NCBI GenBank assembly: GCA_024276395.1
Contig: JAJRXH010000560.1
Span: 1-8,729 of the forward strand
Reading direction: 5' to 3'
DNA from: an archaeon
GTDB lineage: Archaea; Asgardarchaeota; Heimdallarchaeia; Hodarchaeales; S146-22
Length of the DNA stretch: 8,729 nt
Position 1 is the first letter of the stretch; every line of letters begins with the position of its first letter. Below are positions 1 through 6,513 of this stretch, piece after piece. The notes under the pieces were generated by a model. That model saw only the letters and a program-made list of their open reading frames with translations. It searched no databases and was not told the DNA's origin. A program made the translations under genes and the position numbers.

Positions 1-671
1 CCCCAATTCATCCTCACGATCCCATTATCCACCACTTTCCTCCCAACCAAAACGCCTCGCAACCCCCCACTCGTGAACTCCTCCAAAAAAGCCCATGATG
101 GATCTCTCATCGTGACGTTCATTAACCTTTCAAGCACGCCACTCTCATCCCCAGGTGGCGTGATGAGACCCAAATCTCCTCCCAATGAGGGGAACAATGT
201 CAACCGAGTGGGTTGAATCGCAAAAAAACCATTCGTTACCCCACGATACACGATGGTCGTCCTCAGTGAAGATATGATCCCAATCCCCACGACCTCGGGA
301 CTCACCGCCTTGACACCAGGCATCGCCCCCAAGATCTTCGAATATGCAATGGATACTTGCCCGGTAACTGGTGTGGCTGCTGACGGCTGCCCCAAGATGA
401 TCACGTTCTCCATCTCGCCCAAGTACAATTCCTGATGAGCCATGCCAGCCACGAAGGCCATCGACCCCGCCAACAACGACACCATCAAGAAAAGTCCCAC
501 CGCAAACAATGCAAGGTTCTTCTGAAACACGATTCGAACCCGCATGAATGCCAAGTGAATCTTCAGCAATTGAAACCAACCATTCAACTTCAAGCACCAC
601 GATCCTTTCATCTGCCACCGGAAAACAAAACGCCGTGAACGATTTTCTGAGCCATCACGTAGCCATCCCAT
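1..671 (-). CDS. ABC transporter permease, FtsX/MacB type, N-terminal part (runs off left edge)
   Basis: This is the front part of a membrane permease of an ABC exporter or lipoprotein-release type system. The 223 visible codons are open to the window edge. Residues 1-50 are basic and cytosolic-looking (MGWLRDGSEN at the start). Residues 52-75 form one strong membrane span (NLALFAVGLFLMVSLLAG). Residues 76-223 then begin an extracytoplasmic domain of the MacB core type, including the family-typical stretch MPGVKAVSPEV at 117-127. The remaining core domain and the FtsX membrane helices would lie outside the window. I chose the ATG at 671 because GGAGGAGG (689-682 on the minus strand) precedes it by 10 bases; a second in-frame ATG at 611 lacks such a site. 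The partner ATPase is not visible. The family assignment rests on topology and motif, not on a search. The reading frame is secure, because the other long minus-strand frame here (145-618) has an implausible composition. Confidence 0.8.
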   Translation of the reverse strand, partial: MGWLRDGSENRSRRFVFRWQMKGSWCLKLNGWFQLLKIHLAFMRVRIVFQKNLALFAVGLFLMVSLLAGSMAFVAGMAHQELYLGEMENVIILGQPSAATPVTGQVSIAYSKILGAMPGVKAVSPEVVGIGIISSLRTTIVYRGVTNGFFAIQPTRLTLFPSLGGDLGLITPPGDESGVLERLMNVTMRDPSWAFLEEFTSGGLRGVLVGRKVVDNGIVRMNW

Positions 672-942
672 TGAAAAAGAGCCTCCTCCAATAAATAAAT
701 TGCAATGTAATGTAATCAAGGAATCCCTAACATTTTCCTTCCTTTCTTTTTCCTTATCTGACAACCAGAGAAGCTCGTCCTCCAATGTACCAAGAACGCT
801 TACCTTGTCAACCTGACGACCATCCCACTTCCAAGCACGTTACCATTCGATCCTCATTTTTACTTGCTTCGCGTTAATTGTTGCGAACTAAAAGAAAAAA
901 GCAGGGGGAACAGCAATGGATGAAGATATGACCTTCCTCACG
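669..942 (-). repeat. Leader-like repeat, copy A (upstream of permease)
   Basis: This non-coding block between the small membrane gene and the permease has a diverged partner at 7823-8095. The core 819-894 aligns without a gap to 7981-8056, with 57 of 76 bases identical by hand count. Identical stretches on the plus strand are ACCATCCCACTTCCA (819-833), CACGTTAC (836-843), TTTACTTGC (859-867), TCGC (869-872) and TGCGAACTAAAAG (882-894), separated by variable stretches of equal length. Outside the core, a T-run (747-751), an AT-rich TATA-like stretch (690-700), the block GACCTTCCTCACG (930-942) and the ATG at 671 also match in order. A short stem, TTCGC/GCGAA with a 10-base loop, lies at 868-887. 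It could be a long promoter or 5' leader, a small RNA gene, or simply a duplicated gene front. Confidence 0.7.
682..700 (-). promoter_or_regulatory. Ribosome site and AT-rich TATA-like box of the permease gene
   Basis: On the minus strand ATTTATTTATT (700-690) is followed directly by GGAGGAGG (689-682) and, after 10 bases, by the ATG at 671. The purine run is an excellent archaeal Shine-Dalgarno match and decides the start. The AT box is TATA-like, but it lies only about 25 bases from the ATG. It would therefore fit a leaderless transcript better than a leader carrying this ribosome site. An upstream promoter inside 700-942 is equally possible. Confidence 0.5.
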
Positions 943-969
943 TTCCTCCTACAAGTTGCCTTTCACGAG

Positions 970-990
970 AAAAAAGGGCCCCAAGGCCCT
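970..990 (-). terminator. Hairpin and T-tract terminator after the small membrane gene
   Basis: On the minus strand AGGGCC-TTGG-GGCCCT (990-975) forms a perfect 6-bp GC-rich stem with a 4-base loop, followed at once by a T-run (975-970). It lies 76 bases beyond the stop of the 51-residue membrane gene and so would end that transcript before the permease leader. Archaeal termination depends mainly on the T-tract; the stem may stabilise the 3' end. Confidence 0.65.
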
Positions 991-1066
991 AAAGAATTTT
1001 GTCAATCCAATAACCATTCCAATCCGGAAAGTCACCGTGGTTAGATTCAATGACGTCAGTCATCCC

Positions 1067-1222
1067 CTAAGGAACAACCACGCCCGTCATCTCAATCACC
1101 ACGGGAACCAACGCCAACACGATCACGAGCGCCAGCAATGCCAGAAACACGTACTTGTCAAACATGAAGGGATCAAAGTACTCCTTTTTCTCCGAGCCCT
1201 GGGGCCCAGTACGAGTTGCCAT
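1067..1222 (-). CDS. Small single-span membrane protein, 51 residues, unknown function
   Basis: The reading frame runs ATG to TAG and encodes 51 residues. The first 23 are polar (MATRTGPQGSEKKEYFDPF at the start). Residues 24-43 form one membrane span (YVFLALLALVIVLALVPVV). A short tail ends in TGVVVP. GGTGGTGG (1236-1229) sits 6 bases before the ATG, an AT-rich TATA-like box lies about 38 bases upstream, and a hairpin terminator follows. Start, stop, ribosome site, promoter and terminator together make a small real gene likely, even though it overlaps a longer meaningless plus-strand frame. I do not recognise the family. The size and single span recall the archaeal Sec61-beta subunit, but the conserved parts of that protein are not evident. 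It may act with the neighbouring permease, but nothing proves this. Confidence 0.65.
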   Translation of the reverse strand: MATRTGPQGSEKKEYFDPFMFDKYVFLALLALVIVLALVPVVIEMTGVVVP

Positions 1223-1247
1223 CCAGTACCACCACCCGACCCATTCA

Positions 1248-1268
1248 TTTAAAAAATTTTAAAAAAAT
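1248..1268 (-). promoter_or_regulatory. TATA-like promoter box of the small membrane gene
   Basis: A run of only A and T reads TTTAAAAT (1263-1256) on the minus strand, centred about 38 bases before the ATG at 1222. A start of transcription about 25 bases downstream would leave a leader of roughly a dozen bases that just includes the GGTGGTGG ribosome site. The placement is good, but the sequence is low in complexity. Confidence 0.45.
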
Positions 1269-1269
1269 A

Positions 1270-2740
1270 GAATTGAATGTCAAATAGTGTGGGATATAAT
1301 TTCTTTTCCAGCATATACTTCTCAGCGTCCTTTAAAATATTTTTCGGCGAATATATAAATTAAATTACATGACCATCCTCCCATGAACCGATAACTAAAG
1401 TCGCCAAAGAGTGCATGCATCTTTTTCAATTAAGCCAACCTAAAAGCACCGCGTTCCAGTCTCTGACCATATAAGTCCAGATGAAACTACGCGTAATATC
1501 CTAACCGCATCGCTTGATTCCCTGTGCAAGTGAAAATAACATTCATTATTAAGTGAATGATATCAATACTAATATCCTTCCAACAAATTCCAGTTGACCA
1601 TGAATCGATCATTCGAAACGCATCACCACGAGTAGATTACACGATTCCACCGCCCACCTTAACTAATGACTTTCATGCTTTAGCAAGAAGTTTCAAGAAA
1701 TTTTTTAAGACTTCTAGAAATGTTGAAATTTCCATCAATTCACTAAAATACCACTAACTTTTGTTCCTAGAAAGAGATGAGAACCACGTGGCTAGCTGGA
1801 ATCAGAACTCCCAAGTAACTATTGCAAAAATTCTTACTGATTCCTTCCAACTGCTACTCATCACCAAGAAACAAGATATCATGCCAAAGAAATGAAATGC
1901 CTAAAAACGTGAATCATCACGTGGTCATTGACAATAGCTGAAATATCTATCCACCGAACGTGATGCCCAAGTTTGTCCACTTTTCGTGCGACTTGTCATC
2001 ACCCTTAGATCATCTCCTTGATGAAAAAACTCGAACATTCAAATCTTTCTTGTCCCATTTATTTAACAAATCAAAATATTAACACCAAAAAGATGTACAA
2101 CACTCACCCGAGATCATGCATCTCTCCTCACGGATCCCCCCCAAGATAGTTTCTCATCTTGAAATTATTCGTTCTTTTCAAGAGTTTACTGCAAATCTCT
2201 TCAACTCCTACAATGAACACTCGCAGAAATCACCTGTAATGACCATTAACTAGCTATAAAAACCGAATCTCCTGTTTTCTGATCCAACATTAACAAGAAT
2301 GAATGGTTAGTTAGAGATTAATAACAATGGTCATTCTTACTCACCCAGTAGAACCAAAAATTGTAGTGATCACGCAATGAACATGTATGACAAAACGCGT
2401 GAATTCTAACCGTTTCGTGAATTAATTACAAACTCAAATCACTACAGAAACCCATACATCGTTTCTGATCTAAACAAGAGTTAAAATAACAGTCAAAACA
2501 CGACTCTCTTGCCAAATTTAACTGGCAAAAACCAGATCATCACGGATCAGGAATGACAGAAATAAAAAAGAACAAACTCGTGAAAAAGAGGAAAACCACC
2601 CGTGACCAGGGGTAATCCCACGAGGACTCGTGTTTTATCCTCGCAACACCAGGAGTGACACTAATCTCACGGATGACACGATGTCAAATCATGCAACCAG
2701 CGTATCACCGACGTGATGACGTGATCGGAAAAACCAAAGA
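1270..2740. other. Long intergenic stretch without a convincing gene
   Basis: About 1.5 kb with no reading frame that has both a plausible ribosome site and protein-like composition. It is AT-rich, and C exceeds G on the plus strand. Visible signals are a dense scatter of CGTGA/TCACG pentamers (about 13 by hand), a hairpin TTGCCA/TGGCAA with an 8-base loop at 2509-2528, and a 10-bp inverted repeat AATGACCATT (2238-2247) / AATGGTCATT (2326-2335). No tRNA T-loop or CRISPR-type spacing was found. The longest frame, 66 codons at 1557-1757, is considered chance. Confidence 0.6.
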
Positions 2741-2768
2741 TAAAAAAGAGTAGAAAGAGAGAAAAAAA
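2729..2768 (-). terminator. Oligo-T termination region downstream of ugd
   Basis: Just past the ugd stop codon the minus strand carries three T-runs: seven T at 2768-2762, six at 2747-2742 and five at 2733-2729, without a strong hairpin. Repeated oligo-T tracts directly after a gene are the normal archaeal termination signal. Confidence 0.55.
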
Positions 2769-2809
2769 CATTTCATCGGGAGATACATCAAACCTATCAT
2801 TCTCATGAT

Positions 2810-4159
2810 CTATGCCTGAAATGAAGCTGAACCATTCATCATCTTCCTCCCAATCGATACATCTGCATTCGTCAACACGCCACGACCATCAAACAAGACG
2901 AAGTCTCGCACTTCAAGGTGTTCCAAGTACCACACGATTTCTGGCCAATCGGTCACCAAGACTGCAGCGTCAATCCACTTCAAGCAACTTTCAATGGAAT
3001 TACAATAGCGAAGAACACTCGATTCTGGATGATGTTTCCGAAAGTTGTCCATCGCTCTCGGATCATGAACCTTGACAATGACCTTTTCCTCCATCAGGGC
3101 CTGCACGAGCCTCAAAGCCGGCGATTCGCGAACATCATCGGTCCCTGGCTTGAATGCCAATCCGAGAATGGCAACCGTTCGACCTTCAAGACGCCCTCCA
3201 AAAATGGCACGCAGGAATTCAATGGGCAAGAACGCCTGCCTTTCATTCACCTCCAGAATCTGCGGAAGAATGGAGGGTTCATACCCCAACATTCGAGCAA
3301 CCGAAACGAACGCCTTGACGTCCTTGGGAAAACAAGATCCTCCAAACCCTATTCCTGCCTTCATCTGACTTGGATTAATGCGTGGATCCATACCCATCAA
3401 TCTCACGACGTCGTCCACATCCACCCGTGCATCCGGGTAGCGTTCTAAAAATTTCGTGATGATGTTGGCCAATTCATTGGCAAATGATATCTTCAAAGCT
3501 AAAAATGAATTAGCTGCGTATTTCACGAATTCTGCCGTCTCCGGAGTCACGAAAAACTTGGGAGAGGAAAAGGAAGCAAAAACTTCACCAAGGATCATTC
3601 GCTCTTGATTTGTCCAAACTCCACAGACAATGCGAGATGGATTGAGTGCATCCTCAATGGCCTTTCCTTGCCGCAAAAACTCTGGTACCATTGCCATGCG
3701 AAAATCTTCTCCGTACTTCAATCCGAATTCATCTTGAAGCAGGTCACGCATCCGAGCCGTGGTGCCCGGTATCACCGTTGACTTGATCACGAGGAGAGGA
3801 CAATCAAGATGACCTCGGTCTTTCCGTGTCTTGATTAGCATGCCTATATCTCGCATCACTTGCAGCAAGTAATGATCATCCATCGACCCATCCAATCTCG
3901 TGGGAGTTGGCACGCATGCGAATATGACCTCTGATTGCTCAAGTAGTACTTCCAAATTCCTCGTAACATGAAAGGACGTCCCAAGAACTTGTTCTAATAT
4001 TGCGGCTGCCCCTTTCTCGTACAGAGGAACTCTCCCATTTTCAAGAGCCACTACCTTTCTTTCGTCCACATCATGACCAATAATCTCATTATTCTTAGCC
4101 GCCAAGGCTAATGCCGTGGTTAATCCAACATACCCTAATCCAATCACACCTATTTTCAT
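2810..4159 (-). CDS. ugd: UDP-glucose 6-dehydrogenase family nucleotide-sugar dehydrogenase
   Basis: The enzyme oxidises the C6 hydroxyl of a UDP-hexose to a carboxylate in two NAD-dependent steps, giving a UDP-uronate in the cytosol. It has 449 residues, normal for the family. The N-terminal Rossmann fold has GLGYVG at 7-12, followed by VPTPTRLDG at 83-91 and KSTVIPGTT at 126-134. PEFLRQGKAIEDA at 159-171 contains the catalytic Glu160. The central helix has Lys213, Asn217 and Lys223 (KYAANSFLALKISFANE). The catalytic cysteine is Cys276 in GFGGSCFPKD (271-280). The C-terminal domain has GLAFKPGTDDVRESPA at 333-348. GGSC is the UDP-glucose dehydrogenase signature, whereas UDP-GlcNAc/ManNAc dehydrogenases usually have GGHC, so UDP-glucose is the likelier substrate. 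Its divergent neighbours, however, would need UDP-GlcNAc-uronate. The start is the conserved MKIGVIGLGYVG; only a weak GTGA precedes it. Confidence 0.93.
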   Translation of the reverse strand: MKIGVIGLGYVGLTTALALAAKNNEIIGHDVDERKVVALENGRVPLYEKGAAAILEQVLGTSFHVTRNLEVLLEQSEVIFACVPTPTRLDGSMDDHYLLQVMRDIGMLIKTRKDRGHLDCPLLVIKSTVIPGTTARMRDLLQDEFGLKYGEDFRMAMVPEFLRQGKAIEDALNPSRIVCGVWTNQERMILGEVFASFSSPKFFVTPETAEFVKYAANSFLALKISFANELANIITKFLERYPDARVDVDDVVRLMGMDPRINPSQMKAGIGFGGSCFPKDVKAFVSVARMLGYEPSILPQILEVNERQAFLPIEFLRAIFGGRLEGRTVAILGLAFKPGTDDVRESPALRLVQALMEEKVIVKVHDPRAMDNFRKHHPESSVLRYCNSIESCLKWIDAAVLVTDWPEIVWYLEHLEVRDFVLFDGRGVLTNADVSIGRKMMNGSASFQA

Positions 4160-4212
4160 CAGATTTCACGCAAGTTCTTCGATGGTGACTCACTAATCCA
4201 ACGTTTTCGAAC

Positions 4213-4224
4213 ATTAATTTTAAA
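4213..4224 (-). promoter_or_regulatory. Candidate TATA box of ugd
   Basis: TTTAAAATTAAT on the minus strand lies 54-65 bases before the ATG at 4159. Transcription starting about 25 bases downstream would give a leader of roughly 35 bases. It is the best AT box in the region; the assignment is by position only. Confidence 0.4.
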
Positions 4225-4715
4225 CACTTAATGGGTTAACACCTTCTCATACGCATTCATAACAGCATGTAAATCAGAAACATTTCCGCATGGCATTCAG
4301 AAGATCATTAACGTGATTCAAAAAATTCCTAAGACATGACATGCTACCAGAATTGAAACACCATGAGAAAAAAAGGTCCCTCAAGATCTTTAACTTCCTC
4401 AAAATTTTTAATGGTACATCGAGTGCAGAATCTCTTGGTAAAGACACGGTAAGAAACCTTATTAAAATGGCAAAAGTTGTGCTTACACGGTATGAAAAAC
4501 ATCCAGTAAAGGAAATGGCTGAGATGACTCCAATTCCCACTTCCTGCTGGATGACCGCCAAGCACCCCAAAATCTAACAATTCTGTGCTGGAAATGCCAT
4601 TTTATCATGACCATGTTTCATTACAAGTATCTCTCCTTCCTCAATGCGCCCTAAAATGGCACCAACCGCAATCATATCATCCAACTTTCGAAAATTAGAT
4701 GGAAAAACGGCAGGG
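4225..4715. other. Divergent intergenic region with ambiguous overlapping frames
   Basis: This region separates ugd from the sugar trio and is open in several frames at once: plus 4341-4577 (78 codons), minus 4274-4570 (98) and minus 4344-4580 (78). None has a good ribosome site, a recognisable motif or clear superiority over the others. A 33-codon minus frame at 4574-4675 (beginning MIAVGAILGRIEEGEILV) is the most protein-like piece and may be the remnant of a gene. I do not annotate a gene here. An AAAATTAG box at 4690-4697 could serve as the promoter for the trio. Confidence 0.45.
4690..4697 (+). promoter_or_regulatory. Possible TATA box of the sugar-biosynthesis trio
   Basis: CGAAAATTAG sits 25-32 bases before the ATG at 4722, the distance expected for a leaderless or nearly leaderless archaeal transcript. 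No strong Shine-Dalgarno lies in front of that ATG, which agrees with a leaderless start. The box itself is a weak TATA match. Confidence 0.3.
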
Positions 4716-4721
4716 ATGCTA

Positions 4722-5753
4722 ATGCTTAACGTGGGACTAATCGGCGCTGGTTACTGGGGAAAAAACCATCTCAAATCTCTAGTAAAACTGCAAGAACAAA
4801 ACTTGATCAATGAATTAATAGTCTGTGACACTCGTGCTTCCATCCTCAGGCAAGTTGAAAAGCACTACGAAGTAAAAACAACAACTAGCTGGGAAGAACT
4901 CGTGCAAAGTGGAAAGGTCGATTGCGTTTCAATTGTAACCCCCACCCCTTTTCACTATCCAATGACCAAGGAATTTCTGAACGCTGGAAAAGATGTCCTC
5001 GTCGAAAAACCAATGGCCGAAAACACGCAACAATGTGATGAACTCATTACCATCGCACGAGATAACAAAGCGGGACTCATGGCTGGACATTTATTTAGAT
5101 ATCATCCCGCCGTCCTAGAACTAAGAAAACGCGTGATGAGGGGAGAATTCGGAGATGTCATCTACATGACGATTAAAAGGCAATCCATCCGCGTTCCACG
5201 ACCCGACATCGGTGTCTTGCTAGCCCTAGGCATCCACGAAGTAGACCTCAGCGGCTTCATCCTAGGAAATCGGAAACCTCATCAAATTTTCTGCGACCTC
5301 ATTAGTTATTTTGATGGCCATGAAGAAATGAGCCTCATCATCCAAAAATTCGGAGACTTGTCTAGCTACTCCATCGAAAGCTGGATCGATCCCACTCAAG
5401 GAAAAGTGCGAGAGCTCACCCTAATTGGATCGCAAGGAAGCGCAATCATCAACTTCTCAATTCCAGACCGCCTAAAATTGGTCCAATCCTACATCACGAC
5501 TGGTAATGACTACAATGGAAAAAACCACAACGAAAAGTTTACCGTCGTAAATGAAGGAGAATTTACCGTTCGGCTAGAATATAAAGAACCCTTATACGAA
5601 GAATTGCTTCACTTCATCACCCAATCCGAAACACCATCCAAAACCTATCTCACCGACGGCATCGTCGGAAGAAATGCCGTGAGAATGATAGAACTCGCAT
5701 TTCAATCCTTCAAGGAAAAAAAATTCATCACGGTCGACGGAGAACTAATTTAA
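4722..5753 (+). CDS. wbpB: Gfo/Idh/MocA oxidoreductase, WbpB/WlbA-like UDP-GlcNAc-uronate 3-dehydrogenase
   Basis: By family and context this NAD-dependent enzyme oxidises C3 of UDP-GlcNAc-uronate to the 3-keto sugar that the downstream aminotransferase uses. From the ATG at 4722 it has 343 residues, normal for the family. Dinucleotide-binding GLIGAGYWG is at 5-13. VTPTPFHYPM (72-81) and VEKPMAE with Lys96 (94-100) form the Gfo/Idh signature. GHLFRYHPAV is at 122-131. ALGIHEVDLSGF (168-179) contains the expected catalytic His172. The C-terminal half is the usual beta-sheet domain. The frame stays open back to an ATG at 4644, but those 26 extra residues precede the family's start and have no ribosome site; an ATG at 4716 is a second option. 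It leads a three-gene plus-strand unit, with the next gene 31 bases on. The oxidoreductase assignment is firm; the exact substrate is inferred from the gene set. Confidence 0.85.
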   Translation: MLNVGLIGAGYWGKNHLKSLVKLQEQNLINELIVCDTRASILRQVEKHYEVKTTTSWEELVQSGKVDCVSIVTPTPFHYPMTKEFLNAGKDVLVEKPMAENTQQCDELITIARDNKAGLMAGHLFRYHPAVLELRKRVMRGEFGDVIYMTIKRQSIRVPRPDIGVLLALGIHEVDLSGFILGNRKPHQIFCDLISYFDGHEEMSLIIQKFGDLSSYSIESWIDPTQGKVRELTLIGSQGSAIINFSIPDRLKLVQSYITTGNDYNGKNHNEKFTVVNEGEFTVRLEYKEPLYEELLHFITQSETPSKTYLTDGIVGRNAVRMIELAFQSFKEKKFITVDGELI

Positions 5754-5784
5754 CTCACGCAACGCAACTAATCAAAAAAGTAAC

Positions 5785-6477
5785 ATGGTGACACGATTGA
5801 AATACTCAATGAACGAAAAATTCGTCAAGCTCGGAAAAAACGTGACCATCCAAGAATACGTGCTCCTTGGAGCCATTCCCAGCAACATTGATGAAATTAA
5901 ACCGTTAATAATCGGAGATAACTGCTTAATTCGCTCACACACCGTGATATATACCAATACCATCATCGGAAACCATGTCCAAACTGGACACAACGTGCTC
6001 ATCAGAGAACATGATAACATCGGCAATAATGTAAGCATTGGTTCACACAGCGTGCTCGAACGCAACGTCACCATCGAAGATAACGTCAGAATCCATTCCA
6101 ACGTGTTCATCCCCGAATACACCAACATCGAACAAAACGCATGGATCGGCCCAAACGTCGTGATGACCAACGCCTACCACCCAAAATGCAACATCGTGAA
6201 ACAATGTCTCAAGGGCCCAACCATCAAGAAATTCGCCATAATCGGCGCCAACACCACCATATTGCCATACGTTACCATAGGAAAACGCGCGTTCATCGGC
6301 GCAGGCTCTTTAGTCACGAAAGACATCCCCAACGGAATGGTCGCCTACGGAAGCCCCGCTAAAATTGTAAAAAAAATTGAAGAACTCTCCTGCACCACCA
6401 ACCTGAAGAATACTAAAGCCTATGAAGAAGTTAATTTCTTTTTAAAGACTAAAACCAACGAAAAAATTTCTGAATGA
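5785..6477 (+). CDS. wbpD: Left-handed beta-helix N-acetyltransferase, WbpD/WlbB-like
   Basis: It most likely transfers acetyl from acetyl-CoA to the 3-amino group made by the neighbouring aminotransferase. The 230-residue protein is built of hexapeptide repeats from about residue 12 to 180 (for example IGDNCLIRSHTVI at 43-55, IGNNVSIGSHSVL at 79-91 and IGANTTILPYVTIG at 153-166). NAYHP at 129-133 carries the probable catalytic histidine, His132. The closing loop GMVAYGSPAKIVKK (184-197) is typical of sugar O/N-acetyltransferases, which work as trimers with the active site between subunits. A polar tail after 200 is longer than in the shortest relatives. There is no clear ribosome site at 5785. 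An ATG at 5809 (residue 9) is an alternative, since GGTGA lies at 5788-5792, but 16 bases is a long spacing. It sits between the wbpB-like and wbpE-like genes. Confidence 0.85.
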   Translation: MVTRLKYSMNEKFVKLGKNVTIQEYVLLGAIPSNIDEIKPLIIGDNCLIRSHTVIYTNTIIGNHVQTGHNVLIREHDNIGNNVSIGSHSVLERNVTIEDNVRIHSNVFIPEYTNIEQNAWIGPNVVMTNAYHPKCNIVKQCLKGPTIKKFAIIGANTTILPYVTIGKRAFIGAGSLVTKDIPNGMVAYGSPAKIVKKIEELSCTTNLKNTKAYEEVNFFLKTKTNEKISE

Positions 6478-6513
6478 ACCGGATATGATGACCAACATGA
6501 AGAGGATCCGAGA

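Noticed and set aside
531..543. tRNA T-loop-like sequence GCGGGTTCGAATC on the minus strand
   Set aside because: It lies inside the permease coding frame (Arg-Val-Arg-Ile), and no acceptor stem, D-arm or anticodon arm can be built around it.
145..618. 157-codon minus-strand frame
   Set aside because: It overlaps the permease in another frame, has an implausible composition rich in Gly, Asp and His, and loses the clear membrane span and ribosome site of the permease frame.
956..1252. 98-codon plus-strand frame
   Set aside because: It is antisense to the small membrane gene and its terminator hairpin; the composition is a His/Arg/Pro-rich shadow with no ribosome site.
1557..1757. 66-codon plus-strand frame in the long spacer
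   Set aside because: No Shine-Dalgarno, no motif, and base composition identical to surrounding non-coding DNA; chance is sufficient.
2238..2335. Inverted repeat AATGACCATT / AATGGTCATT
   Set aside because: Only 10 bp with 78 bases between and no extension; expected occasionally by chance in AT-rich spacer.
1270..2740. CRISPR array or tandem repeat
   Set aside because: The recurring CGTGA-containing words are short, irregularly spaced and in both orientations; there are no direct repeats of 20 bases or more with regular spacers.
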